Shown here: piece by piece, positions 18,297-25,868 of the stretch
Layout of the letters: the number at the start of each line of letters is the position of its first letter
Numbering within the stretch: the stretch's first letter is position 1
Assembly: GCA_022360055.1 (NCBI GenBank)
Contig: JAKSDO010000293.1
Coordinates: 1-34,115, forward strand
Reading direction: 5' to 3'
Length of the DNA: 34,115 nt
From: Cytophagales bacterium
GTDB lineage: Bacteria; Bacteroidota; Bacteroidia; Cytophagales; Cyclobacteriaceae
Notes under the pieces: generated by a model
What the model was told of the DNA's origin: nothing
The model's database searches: none
Seen by the model: only the letters and a program-made list of their open reading frames with translations
Translations under genes and position numbers: made by a program

Positions 18297-19001
18297 CTAT
18301 TTCTTTTCGGTATAGTATACGGTAAGAGCCTCCAGTCCAAAAGTAATATTACTCCTTATTCCGGAATCTACACCGATTAAAATCCATATCTCACCATCTT
18401 TATTGGATTCGATTTCAAAAGCCCTGTCAAATGTATTTCCGGATATAGCCTCCGGAACAAGGTTCGCATACTCTTTTATCGATCCAATGTTTAACATATC
18501 TTGTCCCTCATCACCATTTCTTTCTCCCTTATCAATATTCAGTGTTTTGTAATCCTCTGAATTTCTCCAAACTACTTTCTCCAATTCAGGTTTATAATTT
18601 ACTGCCCCCAACTTCAAATACAGCTCCTCCGACAAAGATTTAACAGCGCCATCCGCTAATTGCGCATAGATCAGGAACTCAAAATCCAGCCTGTATTTTT
18701 TTCCCGGCTCTACAATTACTTTTCTGCTAAAAAAATAAAACAGATCCCCGTATGGATTCTCCCCACTGATATTTAAACCGGCGCTCTCATCCAAGGGAAG
18801 ACTATTGGCCACTTTATCCGTGCTCAATTGGACTGCAAGGCTATCTTCGAAATGCACGGGATAATCGGATACGCCACCATTCCATTGCTGATTTCCACTT
18901 TCAAAATCAAATGCCATCAGTAAATCCACCTGGCTGTCCATATCCGCCGAACATCCAAATAAAAAAAGCGCAGTAATAAATGAAGCTACCGATTTCACCA
19001 T
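18297..19001 (-). CDS. Predicted lipoprotein of unknown function
   Basis: A 234-residue protein with a short signal and lipobox (LFLFGCSAD, lipidated Cys17). The mature part begins with acidic SADMDSQVD, a possible surface-export signal, though this is not certain. The rest looks beta-rich (FDFESGNQQWNGGVSDYP, then YRLDFEFLIYAQL and AFEIESNKDGEIWILIGVDSG), like a carbohydrate-binding or jelly-roll-like sandwich, but no family is recognised with confidence. It is 61 bases downstream of the anti-sigma/barrel gene on the same strand and before the terminator at 18249-18278, so it is probably the third gene of the sigma operon and may be a partner or target of that pathway. Confidence 0.75.
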   Translation of the reverse strand: MVKSVASFITALFLFGCSADMDSQVDLLMAFDFESGNQQWNGGVSDYPVHFEDSLAVQLSTDKVANSLPLDESAGLNISGENPYGDLFYFFSRKVIVEPGKKYRLDFEFLIYAQLADGAVKSLSEELYLKLGAVNYKPELEKVVWRNSEDYKTLNIDKGERNGDEGQDMLNIGSIKEYANLVPEAISGNTFDRAFEIESNKDGEIWILIGVDSGIRSNITFGLEALTVYYTEKK

Positions 19002-19062
19002 GCTCCCATCAACTTTAAACGATCATTTTACAAGACACTCTTATTAATCAAAAGGTTGAATT

Positions 19063-20514
19063 TCATTTGAAATTATAAGCTACACCAAACGATACCATAA
19101 ATGATGAAGGATAGCTGTTCAGGTAAAAATCATTCTTCGTAAATGAGTTTATGGCAAATCTGTAACTTGGCTCTACGGTGATCAAATAGTTTTTGGCGAA
19201 TGTGTAGCCAAACATGGTCCCCAAAGACCCGTTGAAGTAAACGTTTTTATAAGGCGAATCATTACCTGAGCTGGTAAGCGTCTCAAATTCATCATTACTG
19301 CTTATGATCCTATTATTGAGAAAAAACTCAGATGATACACCGGCCATCAATGCCATATTGATTTTCCTGTCAACCACCACATAACCCGCTCTTACAGGAA
19401 TGGATGCAAATTCGTATTGATTATTCAAATTCGTCTCGGATATTCTTTTTACGGAAGATAATCCTCCCAGTTGATATCGATAAGCTGCAACGATCGGGAT
19501 CTGAGAATTACTGTCGTTATTTTCAATATATCCGGTCGTGGTTGTCGTCGTATTAGCCTTTCTGTACGCCAATCCCGTTTGCAAAACAATTCTCCTCGAA
19601 ACCCTGAAACCAACATGGGCTCCATAGCTGTAGGTAAGCTCAGGTTTTGTCTCCTGACCAGCGCTTCTGACCAGAAGGAAATCTTTATTCGCCGTATTGA
19701 AGGAAGCGAGCTGGTCATTTATAGATTCGACGCGGGCATCTGCGTATGCGGCTCCTCCCGTACTTGCAAAAACATTGCTCCCCTGTTGAAAATTTGGGTC
19801 AAACAACCCGGTTGAAAAATCCAATCCGGCCAAGAGCGTTCCGTAATCCTTATTCCTTTTCATCTTGGAAGCTCCTCTTGGCATGATTGGGATTAAATAA
19901 ATGTGATCTATTTCATAAATCATATCCTCCCTGGAATTTAAAGGTATGCCGCGATGGCCGATACTTGCCAATAAGGTATACTCCTTCAAAGGTTCATCGG
20001 TTATTTTTGAATCCGAATATGTAACGGACACATCACCGCCCTCAATCGGCATCTCCTTCTTTCCATGATCATTGCCGGCAATTTCCTCATTGTTTGCCGC
20101 AACACTCAATACATTTTGGCTGCTCCCATTATCGCTTTCCCCATTATCCTTGCCTTGCTCCACCGCGTCTCTAACCGTCTGGCTACTTCTTTCGGACAAA
20201 TCGGCAGATATGCCTGCTGAGTTTTCGTCAGTGGTTACACCGTTATGTACATCACTCTGCCGAACCAAGTCCTGCGAGTCGTTTTGACCTAAAAAATAGT
20301 TCATGCTAAAAATGCCCACCCCCAATGCAAATATGACGGAAGCGGCAGCTAATAATTTGAAAAGAAAAGCTCTTCTTTTAAAATATCCGGCTTCGTGTTT
20401 CGAAAGGGCGGAATCGATTTTATCCCACACACCTTCAGAAGGAGCCATTTCGGCATTTTTGAAGAGACCTTCCCACTCCCTCTCAAATTCCGTTTTTCTA
20501 TTGATATTTTTCAT
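19063..20514 (-). CDS. Dual membrane-spanning anti-sigma-like protein with C-terminal outer-membrane barrel
   Basis: This 483-residue protein has no signal peptide. Residues 1-50 are charged and cytoplasmic, with FEREWEGLFKNAEMAPSEGVWDKID, a pattern common at the start of Bacteroidota anti-sigma proteins coded next to ECF sigma factors. Residues 51-73 are one inner-membrane helix (FLFKLLAAASVIFALGVGIF). Residues 76-200 are a polar, Ser/Asp/Glu-rich and probably disordered linker long enough to cross the periplasm. Residues from about 205 to 483 contain alternating beta strands and end SFMVSFGVAYNFK, as in an 8-10 strand outer-membrane barrel. The start overlaps the end of the sigma gene by 17 bp. 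Proteins of this design (Dma) were recently described in Bacteroides thetaiotaomicron as regulators of vesiculation; I cite this from memory. The role here, sequestering the adjacent sigma factor, is inferred. Confidence 0.85.
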   Translation of the reverse strand: MKNINRKTEFEREWEGLFKNAEMAPSEGVWDKIDSALSKHEAGYFKRRAFLFKLLAAASVIFALGVGIFSMNYFLGQNDSQDLVRQSDVHNGVTTDENSAGISADLSERSSQTVRDAVEQGKDNGESDNGSSQNVLSVAANNEEIAGNDHGKKEMPIEGGDVSVTYSDSKITDEPLKEYTLLASIGHRGIPLNSREDMIYEIDHIYLIPIMPRGASKMKRNKDYGTLLAGLDFSTGLFDPNFQQGSNVFASTGGAAYADARVESINDQLASFNTANKDFLLVRSAGQETKPELTYSYGAHVGFRVSRRIVLQTGLAYRKANTTTTTTGYIENNDSNSQIPIVAAYRYQLGGLSSVKRISETNLNNQYEFASIPVRAGYVVVDRKINMALMAGVSSEFFLNNRIISSNDEFETLTSSGNDSPYKNVYFNGSLGTMFGYTFAKNYLITVEPSYRFAINSFTKNDFYLNSYPSSFMVSFGVAYNFK

Positions 20515-21052
20515 AGCGTTCAGTTTTTTCTTCTTCTGCTATTTTTTCCTGCAATAGTTTTCTAGCCCTGGCAAATTGTGACTTGGATGTGCCTTCACTC
20601 ACATCCAGCATTTCAGCAATTTCCTTGTGGCTATAACCCTCGATTGCAAACAGGTTAAATACTGTCTGACAACCCGTAGGTAACGCTCTGATCATGTTCA
20701 GCAATTCCTCCAATTGAAAGTTTGACAGGGCTTTACTATGATCAAATTCGTTCTTTACGTCGTCTATATCCACCATGGGATACATGTAAAGTTTTTTCCG
20801 TTGACTGTTAAGCGCCGTATTTACAACAATTCTTTTTATCCAATAATCAAGTCTGCTTTCGCCTCTGTATCCCTTTAAGCTTCTAAATACCTTGATAAAC
20901 GATTCCTGAAGAACATCCTCTGCCTCTTGTTGAGATTTAGTGTAGCGCAGGCATACTACAAACATCCTTTTTGAATAAAGGTCGTAGAGATTCCTCTGTG
21001 CAAGACGATCTCCTTTTACACAAGCTTCAATTAATTCCTTATTATCGAGCAT
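20498..21052 (-). CDS. ECF-family RNA polymerase sigma factor
   Basis: A 184-residue sigma-70 family protein with only regions 2 and 4. Region 2 runs from about residue 25 to 90 and includes YDLYSKRMFVVCLRYTKSQQEAEDVLQESFIKVF and the region 2.4 part WIKRIVVNTALNSQRK. Region 4 (about 125-170) has LPTGCQTVFNLFAIEGYSHKEIAEML and the helix-turn-helix VSEGTSKSQFARARKLLQ. It starts at an ATG at 21052 and its end overlaps the anti-sigma-like gene by 17 bp, the usual pairing. In the family such sigma factors stay bound to the inner-membrane anti-sigma protein until a signal frees them to drive their own operon and other targets. Its promoter should lie in 21053-21166, shared with the divergent T9SS plug gene. 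Confidence 0.95.
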   Translation of the reverse strand: MLDNKELIEACVKGDRLAQRNLYDLYSKRMFVVCLRYTKSQQEAEDVLQESFIKVFRSLKGYRGESRLDYWIKRIVVNTALNSQRKKLYMYPMVDIDDVKNEFDHSKALSNFQLEELLNMIRALPTGCQTVFNLFAIEGYSHKEIAEMLDVSEGTSKSQFARARKLLQEKIAEEEKTERYEKYQ

Positions 21053-21113
21053 AAATTCCGGTTAGGTCGATATATTTATGCTAATTATTACCTTATTGAC
21101 ACTTAATATTGGC

Positions 21114-21135
21114 ATCCGGTTGTAATCAACCGGAT
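21114..21135. promoter_or_regulatory. Perfect 9-bp inverted repeat in a divergent promoter region
   Basis: ATCCGGTTG, a TAAT loop, then CAACCGGAT: a perfect palindromic hairpin (9-bp arms, 4-nt loop) between the divergent sigma-factor and T9SS-plug genes. It sits 31 bases before the plug ATG and 61 bases before the sigma start. It has no T-run, so an operator or an mRNA leader hairpin of the plug gene is more likely than a terminator. Confidence 0.6.
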
Positions 21136-21166
21136 AAAATAAATCCCGCTAATCCGTTTATAGCAT

Positions 21167-22453
21167 ATGAAGTTCAGCAAATTGTATATCATTTCATATA
21201 TTATCACAGGCATATTTTTACAATTACCTTCTTCCGACGCTTACTGTTCTTCCGGCAAAAAGCTCGAATACGTCGACAAGATTTATGAGAAAAACATAAA
21301 AACGGCCATTCTCTTTCATGCCGATGATATTAAAGCAACTCCATTACATCCGGCATCAATCCACATAAGCCAGCGGATTCCCCTCATGCTAAAATTTGAT
21401 GAGTTATATACCGACGAAGCGGATTATTACAGAGCTAAAATTGTCCATTGCAACATCGACTGGTCTCCTTCAAACCTATCCGAGCTGCAATATCTTGTTG
21501 AATATAACGAATTTTCTGTCGATCAATTCGATTTCTCAATGGCCACAAAAGTACCATATATCCACTTTACCTTCGAAATTCCACGGGTAAAACTTCCGGG
21601 CAACTATCTGTTGGTCGTGTACAGGGAAGATGATGTAAATGATTTGATTATCACAAAACGATTCATCGTATTTGATCAGCAAGTGAAGATCATCGGCGAT
21701 CTCGAACTGTCTACCGGGGTGGTTCAAAGGAGATTCAATCAACAAATCGATTTCATCATAGACTATACTCAGGTGCCGATTCCAAATCCCTATCTTGACA
21801 TCCGGGTCGTGTTGAGACAAAATCACAGATGGGACAATGCCATTTATGGTTTAATGCCGACACAGATAAAAGAGGATATCTCACAGCTTGAATACAGGTA
21901 CTTCAATTTTGAGAATAATTTCAAGGCAGGCAATGAATTTAGATTTTTCGATATCCGATCGGCTCACTTTGGGGGCCAAAATGTTGAAAGGATTAATATG
22001 TCCGATACGCAGATCGACGCATACCTGTATTTTGATAAATCGAGAGGGACGGAGCCCTATTCATTTATAAATGATCTGAATGGCGGATTTGTTGTTGAAA
22101 ACTCAGAAGGCAACAATGATTTTACAGAATCTGATTATGTAAACGTGCATTTTTTTCTGGATTTAAAAGGAACCATAAATGAAGATATTTTCCTTGGCGG
22201 AAAACTTACCGATTGGAGGTTCGAAGCGTTTAATAAGATGAAATACAACCGTGTATCCGGGCTCTACATGTGTAACCTGATGTTGAAACAGGGATTGTAT
22301 GACTTTGCTTATATCGTACCCCGGCATCCGGAAAATGCAACCCTACTCGAAGGCAATCATTTCGAAACTAAAAATGAATATGAAATAATCGTATATTTCA
22401 AAGATCAAAGGCTCAATACCGACATAATTATCGGTTATTTGAAACTGAATTGA
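21167..22453 (+). CDS. Type IX secretion system plug protein (DUF5103)
   Basis: A 428-residue exported protein matching DUF5103, now described as the type IX secretion plug family, which in Flavobacterium closes the SprA translocon pore on its periplasmic side. After an N-terminal hydrophobic segment (IISYIITGIFLQLP) come the family parts: PLHPASIHISQRIPLMLKFDEL, then HCNIDWSPSNLSELQYLVEYN, VPYIHFTFEIPRVKLPGNYLLVVY, and the late FLGGKLTDWRF and GLYDFAYIVP strands. Length is normal. It stands apart from the other T9SS genes of the window but fits the many T9SS substrates here. It ends tail to tail with the Cas6-like gene with a gap of 2 bases. Assignment to the family is firm; plug activity is by homology. 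Confidence 0.92.
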   Translation: MKFSKLYIISYIITGIFLQLPSSDAYCSSGKKLEYVDKIYEKNIKTAILFHADDIKATPLHPASIHISQRIPLMLKFDELYTDEADYYRAKIVHCNIDWSPSNLSELQYLVEYNEFSVDQFDFSMATKVPYIHFTFEIPRVKLPGNYLLVVYREDDVNDLIITKRFIVFDQQVKIIGDLELSTGVVQRRFNQQIDFIIDYTQVPIPNPYLDIRVVLRQNHRWDNAIYGLMPTQIKEDISQLEYRYFNFENNFKAGNEFRFFDIRSAHFGGQNVERINMSDTQIDAYLYFDKSRGTEPYSFINDLNGGFVVENSEGNNDFTESDYVNVHFFLDLKGTINEDIFLGGKLTDWRFEAFNKMKYNRVSGLYMCNLMLKQGLYDFAYIVPRHPENATLLEGNHFETKNEYEIIVYFKDQRLNTDIIIGYLKLN

Positions 22454-22455
22454 GA

Positions 22456-23265
22456 CTAATCCTGAGCTTCCTTAGCCTTTCTGTAAGGTGTGGTTCTCTT
22501 CGACGGATCGGAATTGGCTAAATCAAGCATTCCAAAACCTTTATGTGTAAATGATCCCAGACCACTGCTAAATACAAATTCCTGTACTTCCTTTGCCGCG
22601 TATAATATAAACGGGAATGTATAGCCGCGAACCTCATACTTGACATCCTGATCGTAAACCGGATATATCCTCGCAAATTTCTTTTGATTTTCGCGTATTT
22701 TCCTTAAATAATTTTCGTCGGGAACCAATTGAAATTTCGAAAACGAAGCAAGCTGATCGTTGGAATAAGTCCCCAGAGATTCCATCCGGATGATGGTAGA
22801 CTCAAAAAGCACATCCGAAAACTCGTCCGTTTCAGGCGGAATAAACCTTTTGCTTTCGCTATCATTAAAGGTAGGCTTGATCAATACGATCGGAGAAATG
22901 CATATATATTTCATTTCGCCCTCAAAAACGGGCACACTCTCCAATTCTACAGATTCGGGTATCAATACGAGATTTCCAACCTCTACGTGAGACATCTTGA
23001 ATAACTCATTGATAAAATAATCAAGGAATTCCTTTTCAAGGCATGAAAAGACCAAGGTTACCCTGTTGGAAAAAAAGTGTAGCCCATTTCTGCTTATTTT
23101 CGTTTGACCCTTAAGCCCCGAAAAATTGTAATAAGAAAAATCCCTGAATTTCTCATTTGCTCCTTTTAGAATTATACCCTTAACGAGTTGGGCAAGCAAA
23201 AATTGGTGGTGAAAAGGGACAAAAGCACCTTTATTTTTCAAAATAAATATGACTCTAACTCTCAA
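22456..23265 (-). CDS. Cas6-like CRISPR RNA endoribonuclease, solitary
   Basis: A 269-residue protein with the build of Cas6: an N-terminal ferredoxin-like fold (MRVRVIFILKNKGAFVPFHHQFLLAQLVKGII), a middle FSGLKGQTKISRNGLHFFS with following strands, YICISPIVLIKP at about 127, and the Gly-rich loop of the family at the end, SSGLGSFTHKGFGMLDL (233-249). Cas6 cuts CRISPR repeat RNA. No CRISPR array, Cas1/2 or effector gene is in the window. The usual catalytic His, in an LHxEG-type stretch after helix 1, seems to be replaced (ILKGANEKF), while His19-His20 stand where Asn-Tyr is common; activity may be changed or lost. The start is TTG at 23265; an in-frame stop lies a few codons upstream and no ATG exists before the conserved region. 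The family call is good; function without an array is open. Confidence 0.85.
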   Translation of the reverse strand: MRVRVIFILKNKGAFVPFHHQFLLAQLVKGIILKGANEKFRDFSYYNFSGLKGQTKISRNGLHFFSNRVTLVFSCLEKEFLDYFINELFKMSHVEVGNLVLIPESVELESVPVFEGEMKYICISPIVLIKPTFNDSESKRFIPPETDEFSDVLFESTIIRMESLGTYSNDQLASFSKFQLVPDENYLRKIRENQKKFARIYPVYDQDVKYEVRGYTFPFILYAAKEVQEFVFSSGLGSFTHKGFGMLDLANSDPSKRTTPYRKAKEAQD

Positions 23266-23555
23266 CGATTCGTATGTTACAGTTAAAAAAAATTACATCC
23301 AAAAAACAGCCAATACCAACTTTATGACATTAAAAATTATCATTAACAAATGAATGCTAAGTGATAATAAAATATAACTTAAAAATTTAATAATTGTTCC
23401 AATAGTTTTGAAATAAATACAATACTAATTGTATCATTCACAATAACTTAAAAATTCAAAGACCGAAAAAATATCTATCTTTTAAAAAGAAAATTAATTT
23501 CGATAATTTTCAAATAGTGTCAAAGATATTAATTCTTTTATGAATAAAACAAAAA
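23266..23555 (-). other. AT-rich 290-bp gap: leader of the Cas6-like gene
   Basis: The stretch is extremely AT-rich and holds no ORF of note and no CRISPR repeat-spacer array. ATAACTTAAAAATT occurs twice (23374-23387 and 23443-23456, 69 bases apart), which is too little for an array and may be chance in such biased sequence. The promoter near its right end would make this an untranslated leader of about 250 nt. Confidence 0.6.
23521..23552 (-). promoter_or_regulatory. Bacteroidota-type promoter for the Cas6-like gene
   Basis: On the minus strand, TTG (23552-23550, within TTTTTG) is followed after 21 bases by TATCTTTG (23528-23521). This fits the Bacteroidota housekeeping consensus TTG-N17-23-TAnnTTTG. 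It lies just after the stop of ychF and points at the Cas6-like gene, with the expected transcription start near 23514. It is the only promoter in the window where I see both elements at proper spacing. Confidence 0.6.
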
Positions 23556-24650
23556 TTATACGTTGAATCTAAAATGCATTATATCCCCGTCTTCTACAAT
23601 ATACTCCTTGCCTTCTACAGATAACTTTCCCGCCTCTTTACAGGCAAGCTCGGATTGATGTTTAATGAAATCCTTCATTTTTATCACCTCGGCTTTAATA
23701 AATCCTCTTTCAAAGTCCGTATGGATAACCCCGGCAGCCCTGGGAGCTTTCCAGCCTTTACGGATGGTCCAGGCTCTTACTTCCTTTGGGCCTGCCGTAA
23801 AATAGGTAATCAGGTCCAGCAGGCTATAAGATGCTTTTATCAACCTATTGAGGCCCGATTCGGCCAATCCGTATTCTGCTAAGAATTCATTTTTCTCCGC
23901 TTCGCTGTCGAGTTGGGCAATTTGCTCCTCCAGAGCAGCACAAACAATTATTAATTCGGCATTTTCGTCTTGGGCTACAACTTCGAGTTGTTTGGTCATG
24001 TCATTTCCCAGAAGCGCATCTTCATCGACATTGGCTACATAGATCACGGGCTTCTCAGTCAACAAAAACAGGTCGGGGACAATCAATTTCTCCTGTTCGG
24101 ATATGTCTGCGAGTCGGGCATTTTTTCCACTTTCCAAAGTGGTTCTGTACGCCTCCATTGCTGTTAATTGCTTTCTTGCATCCTGATCGCCGGATTTTGC
24201 TATTTTCTCGACACGTTGGATTCTCTTTTCAATGGTCTCCAGATCTTTTAACTGAAGCTCGGCATCAATTATTTCTTTATCATGGAGCGGGTTTACCTTA
24301 CCATCTACATGGACGACATTGGGATCCTCAAAACACCGGATCACATGTATGATTGCATCGACCTCTCTGATATTTGCCAGGAATTTATTTCCCAATCCCT
24401 CCCCGTTGCTCGCTCCTTTAACAAGCCCGGCAATGTCGACAAATTCGATAACGGTTGGGATTGTTTTTTCAGGATTAACCAGTGCAGTCAGTTTTTCCAA
24501 CCTTTCGTCCGGAACGGTAATTACGCCAATATTCGGTTCGATGGTACAAAATGGAAAATTAGCTGCCTCAGCTTTTGCCGAAGACAATGAATTGAAAAGA
24601 GTGGATTTGCCAACATTTGGCAATCCCACAATTCCACATTGTAAAGACAT
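23556..24650 (-). CDS. ychF: Redox-regulated ATPase YchF (Obg family)
   Basis: A 364-residue universally conserved P-loop ATPase of the Obg family that binds ribosomes and has been tied to stress response and translation start choice. The sequence shows Walker A GLPNVGKST (residues 8-16), NFPFCTIEPN switch I, DIAGLVKGAS (G3), and the family's altered G4 motif NVDE, which favours ATP over GTP. The coiled-coil insert lies near 120-200 and the TGS-like domain at the end (TYFTAGPKEVRAWTIRKGWKAP, then GFIKAEVI and EGKEYIVEDGDIMHFRFNV). It is complete with normal ends. The neighbouring AI-2E gene starts upstream on the same strand with a 3-bp gap, so the two are co-transcribed. Confidence 0.98.
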   Translation of the reverse strand: MSLQCGIVGLPNVGKSTLFNSLSSAKAEAANFPFCTIEPNIGVITVPDERLEKLTALVNPEKTIPTVIEFVDIAGLVKGASNGEGLGNKFLANIREVDAIIHVIRCFEDPNVVHVDGKVNPLHDKEIIDAELQLKDLETIEKRIQRVEKIAKSGDQDARKQLTAMEAYRTTLESGKNARLADISEQEKLIVPDLFLLTEKPVIYVANVDEDALLGNDMTKQLEVVAQDENAELIIVCAALEEQIAQLDSEAEKNEFLAEYGLAESGLNRLIKASYSLLDLITYFTAGPKEVRAWTIRKGWKAPRAAGVIHTDFERGFIKAEVIKMKDFIKHQSELACKEAGKLSVEGKEYIVEDGDIMHFRFNV

Positions 24651-24653
24651 ATT

Positions 24654-25751
24654 TTAAATTTTGAAAATGTAATAACTTTTATACCCTCTGTAAACTTCCA
24701 TAATAAATACTCGGATGATGGTATAGACAGGAATTGCTGCAATCATTCCGACTATACCTGCCAGAGTTGCGCCCGCAAATATAATAATAAAAATTTCCAG
24801 CGGGTGGGCTTTTACACTTTTCGAAAAAATCAAGGGCTGGAGAATTACATTATCGGTAAGTTGTACAATTGCAAAAACAGAAGCGATCTCGATGGTTAGA
24901 ATTAAAAATTGATTACTTACAAATAGCTGACTCCCGCCGGTAGATAATCCGACAAGAATGCCAAAAACAGCTCCCAGTATGGGGCCGAGATAGGGTATGA
25001 GATTTATTACTGCCGCAAACAGAGCAATAGATGCGGCGTAATTTATTCCAAAAATAGACAAGCCTGTAAAGGCGATAGAAAATATAGCGGTCATCTGCAA
25101 CAATAATCCAATCAGGTAATTGGAAAGCAACTTTTCAATTTTGTACAAACCTGCCATCGATACTTCAAAATATTCATTTGGGATCAGGTTAATAATTTGC
25201 TTTCTCAATATGCCTTTTTCATAAAGAAGAAAAAAAGTAATGAATGTGATCGCCATTAGTCCTACAAATACATTCCCGGTCAATGCAATAACATTCTCAA
25301 CAATCGAAGCGATTTCAATTCCCTTAATAATATTCTTGATCCCCTCCAATATATTTTCTACCAGGAATCCTTTTTCGAAATCACCCAACTGATATTTTAG
25401 CAGGAAAGCCTCCAGAGCATTCAATGGCGCTTCAATTCTCCGTATTACCTGTTCGAGATCAATACTCGAAAAAATTTCGATTTGATCGGAGATTAATGGC
25501 AAAAACAATGTCACAAAAAGTGACAACAACAATATCAAGGTGAAAAATGAAATAAAAACTGCGACAACACGAGGCATTCGAACATTAAAAAATTGCTGAT
25601 TTGACAGGTAATTTGTAAGTGGTCGCAGAATTGTCGAGAGAATAATAGAAATGACCAGATAGGCAAAAATACTGGAGAAAAACCAACTGAGGAACACCAG
25701 TATTATCGCAATAAGAATTACAAAAAGAATCGGCTTTCTATATAAACTCAT
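24654..25751 (-). CDS. AI-2E family transporter (permease)
   Basis: A 365-residue inner-membrane protein with 7-8 hydrophobic helices: two near the N-terminus (FVILIAIILVFLSWFFSS and AYLVISIILSTILRPL), one near 65-90, an extramembrane stretch at 90-150, and a group from 155 to the end containing AAVINLIPYLGPILGAVFG (the PxLGP-type motif of the family) and HPLEIFIIIFAGATLAGIVGMI. AI-2E family proteins were named for autoinducer-2 export in E. coli (TqsA), but most members have other or unknown substrates, including Na+/H+ exchange in some. The ATG at 25751 overlaps by 14 bp the end of a small ORF that may be co-translated with it. ychF follows after 3 bp. Confidence 0.93.
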   Translation of the reverse strand: MSLYRKPILFVILIAIILVFLSWFFSSIFAYLVISIILSTILRPLTNYLSNQQFFNVRMPRVVAVFISFFTLILLLSLFVTLFLPLISDQIEIFSSIDLEQVIRRIEAPLNALEAFLLKYQLGDFEKGFLVENILEGIKNIIKGIEIASIVENVIALTGNVFVGLMAITFITFFLLYEKGILRKQIINLIPNEYFEVSMAGLYKIEKLLSNYLIGLLLQMTAIFSIAFTGLSIFGINYAASIALFAAVINLIPYLGPILGAVFGILVGLSTGGSQLFVSNQFLILTIEIASVFAIVQLTDNVILQPLIFSKSVKAHPLEIFIIIFAGATLAGIVGMIAAIPVYTIIRVFIMEVYRGYKSYYIFKI

Positions 25752-25863
25752 TGAACGTCAAAATACCTTTCATCCGTTTATATTTTTTTAAATTGCCGAC
25801 ACACAGAGAAACATGATCATGCTCGTGTGTGTCCTGAATTTGCTCCGGTCCTACCGGTTTCAT
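25738..25863 (-). CDS. Possible small protein of 41 residues, homologous to the relic at 10425
   Basis: The ATG at 25863 opens a 41-codon frame starting MKPVGPEQIQDTHEHDHVSL and ending FNEFI, with a TAG at 25740-25738 that overlaps the start of the AI-2E gene by 14 bp. Its first 31 codons recur at 10425-10517, where the ten differences avoid second codon positions. The product would be hydrophilic and His-rich at first (THEHDH), then basic (LKKYKRMK). It has one Cys and no signal peptide. The ATG is six bases past the T-run of a terminator-like hairpin, so expression would need read-through or its own promoter. I do not recognise the family. A structured RNA is the main alternative. Confidence 0.4.
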   Translation of the reverse strand: MKPVGPEQIQDTHEHDHVSLCVGNLKKYKRMKGILTFNEFI

Positions 25864-25864
25864 C
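25769..25864 (-). repeat. Dispersed 96-bp repeat, copy B
   Basis: This is the reverse-strand partner of 10424-10519, with 86 of 96 bases the same. Here the long hairpin is better: GACACACACGAG pairs with CTCTGTGTGTC in 11 base pairs with a single bulged C, around a 13-nt loop that contains the palindrome CATGATCATG. The CCGGT-AGG-ACCGG hairpin is unchanged. It lies between the terminator of the DUF3276 gene and the AI-2E gene, both on this strand. Confidence 0.88.
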
Positions 25865-25868
25865 ACAT

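Noticed and set aside
17780-18340. Hydrophobic reverse ORF of 186 codons over the end of the ABC-F gene
   Set aside because: The Phe/Leu-rich translation is the antisense of a Lys/Glu-rich coiled coil, a common artefact; the ABC-F frame is certain.
23266-23555. CRISPR array next to the Cas6-like gene
   Set aside because: Only one 14-base direct repeat pair is found, in very AT-rich sequence; there are no regular repeats and spacers.
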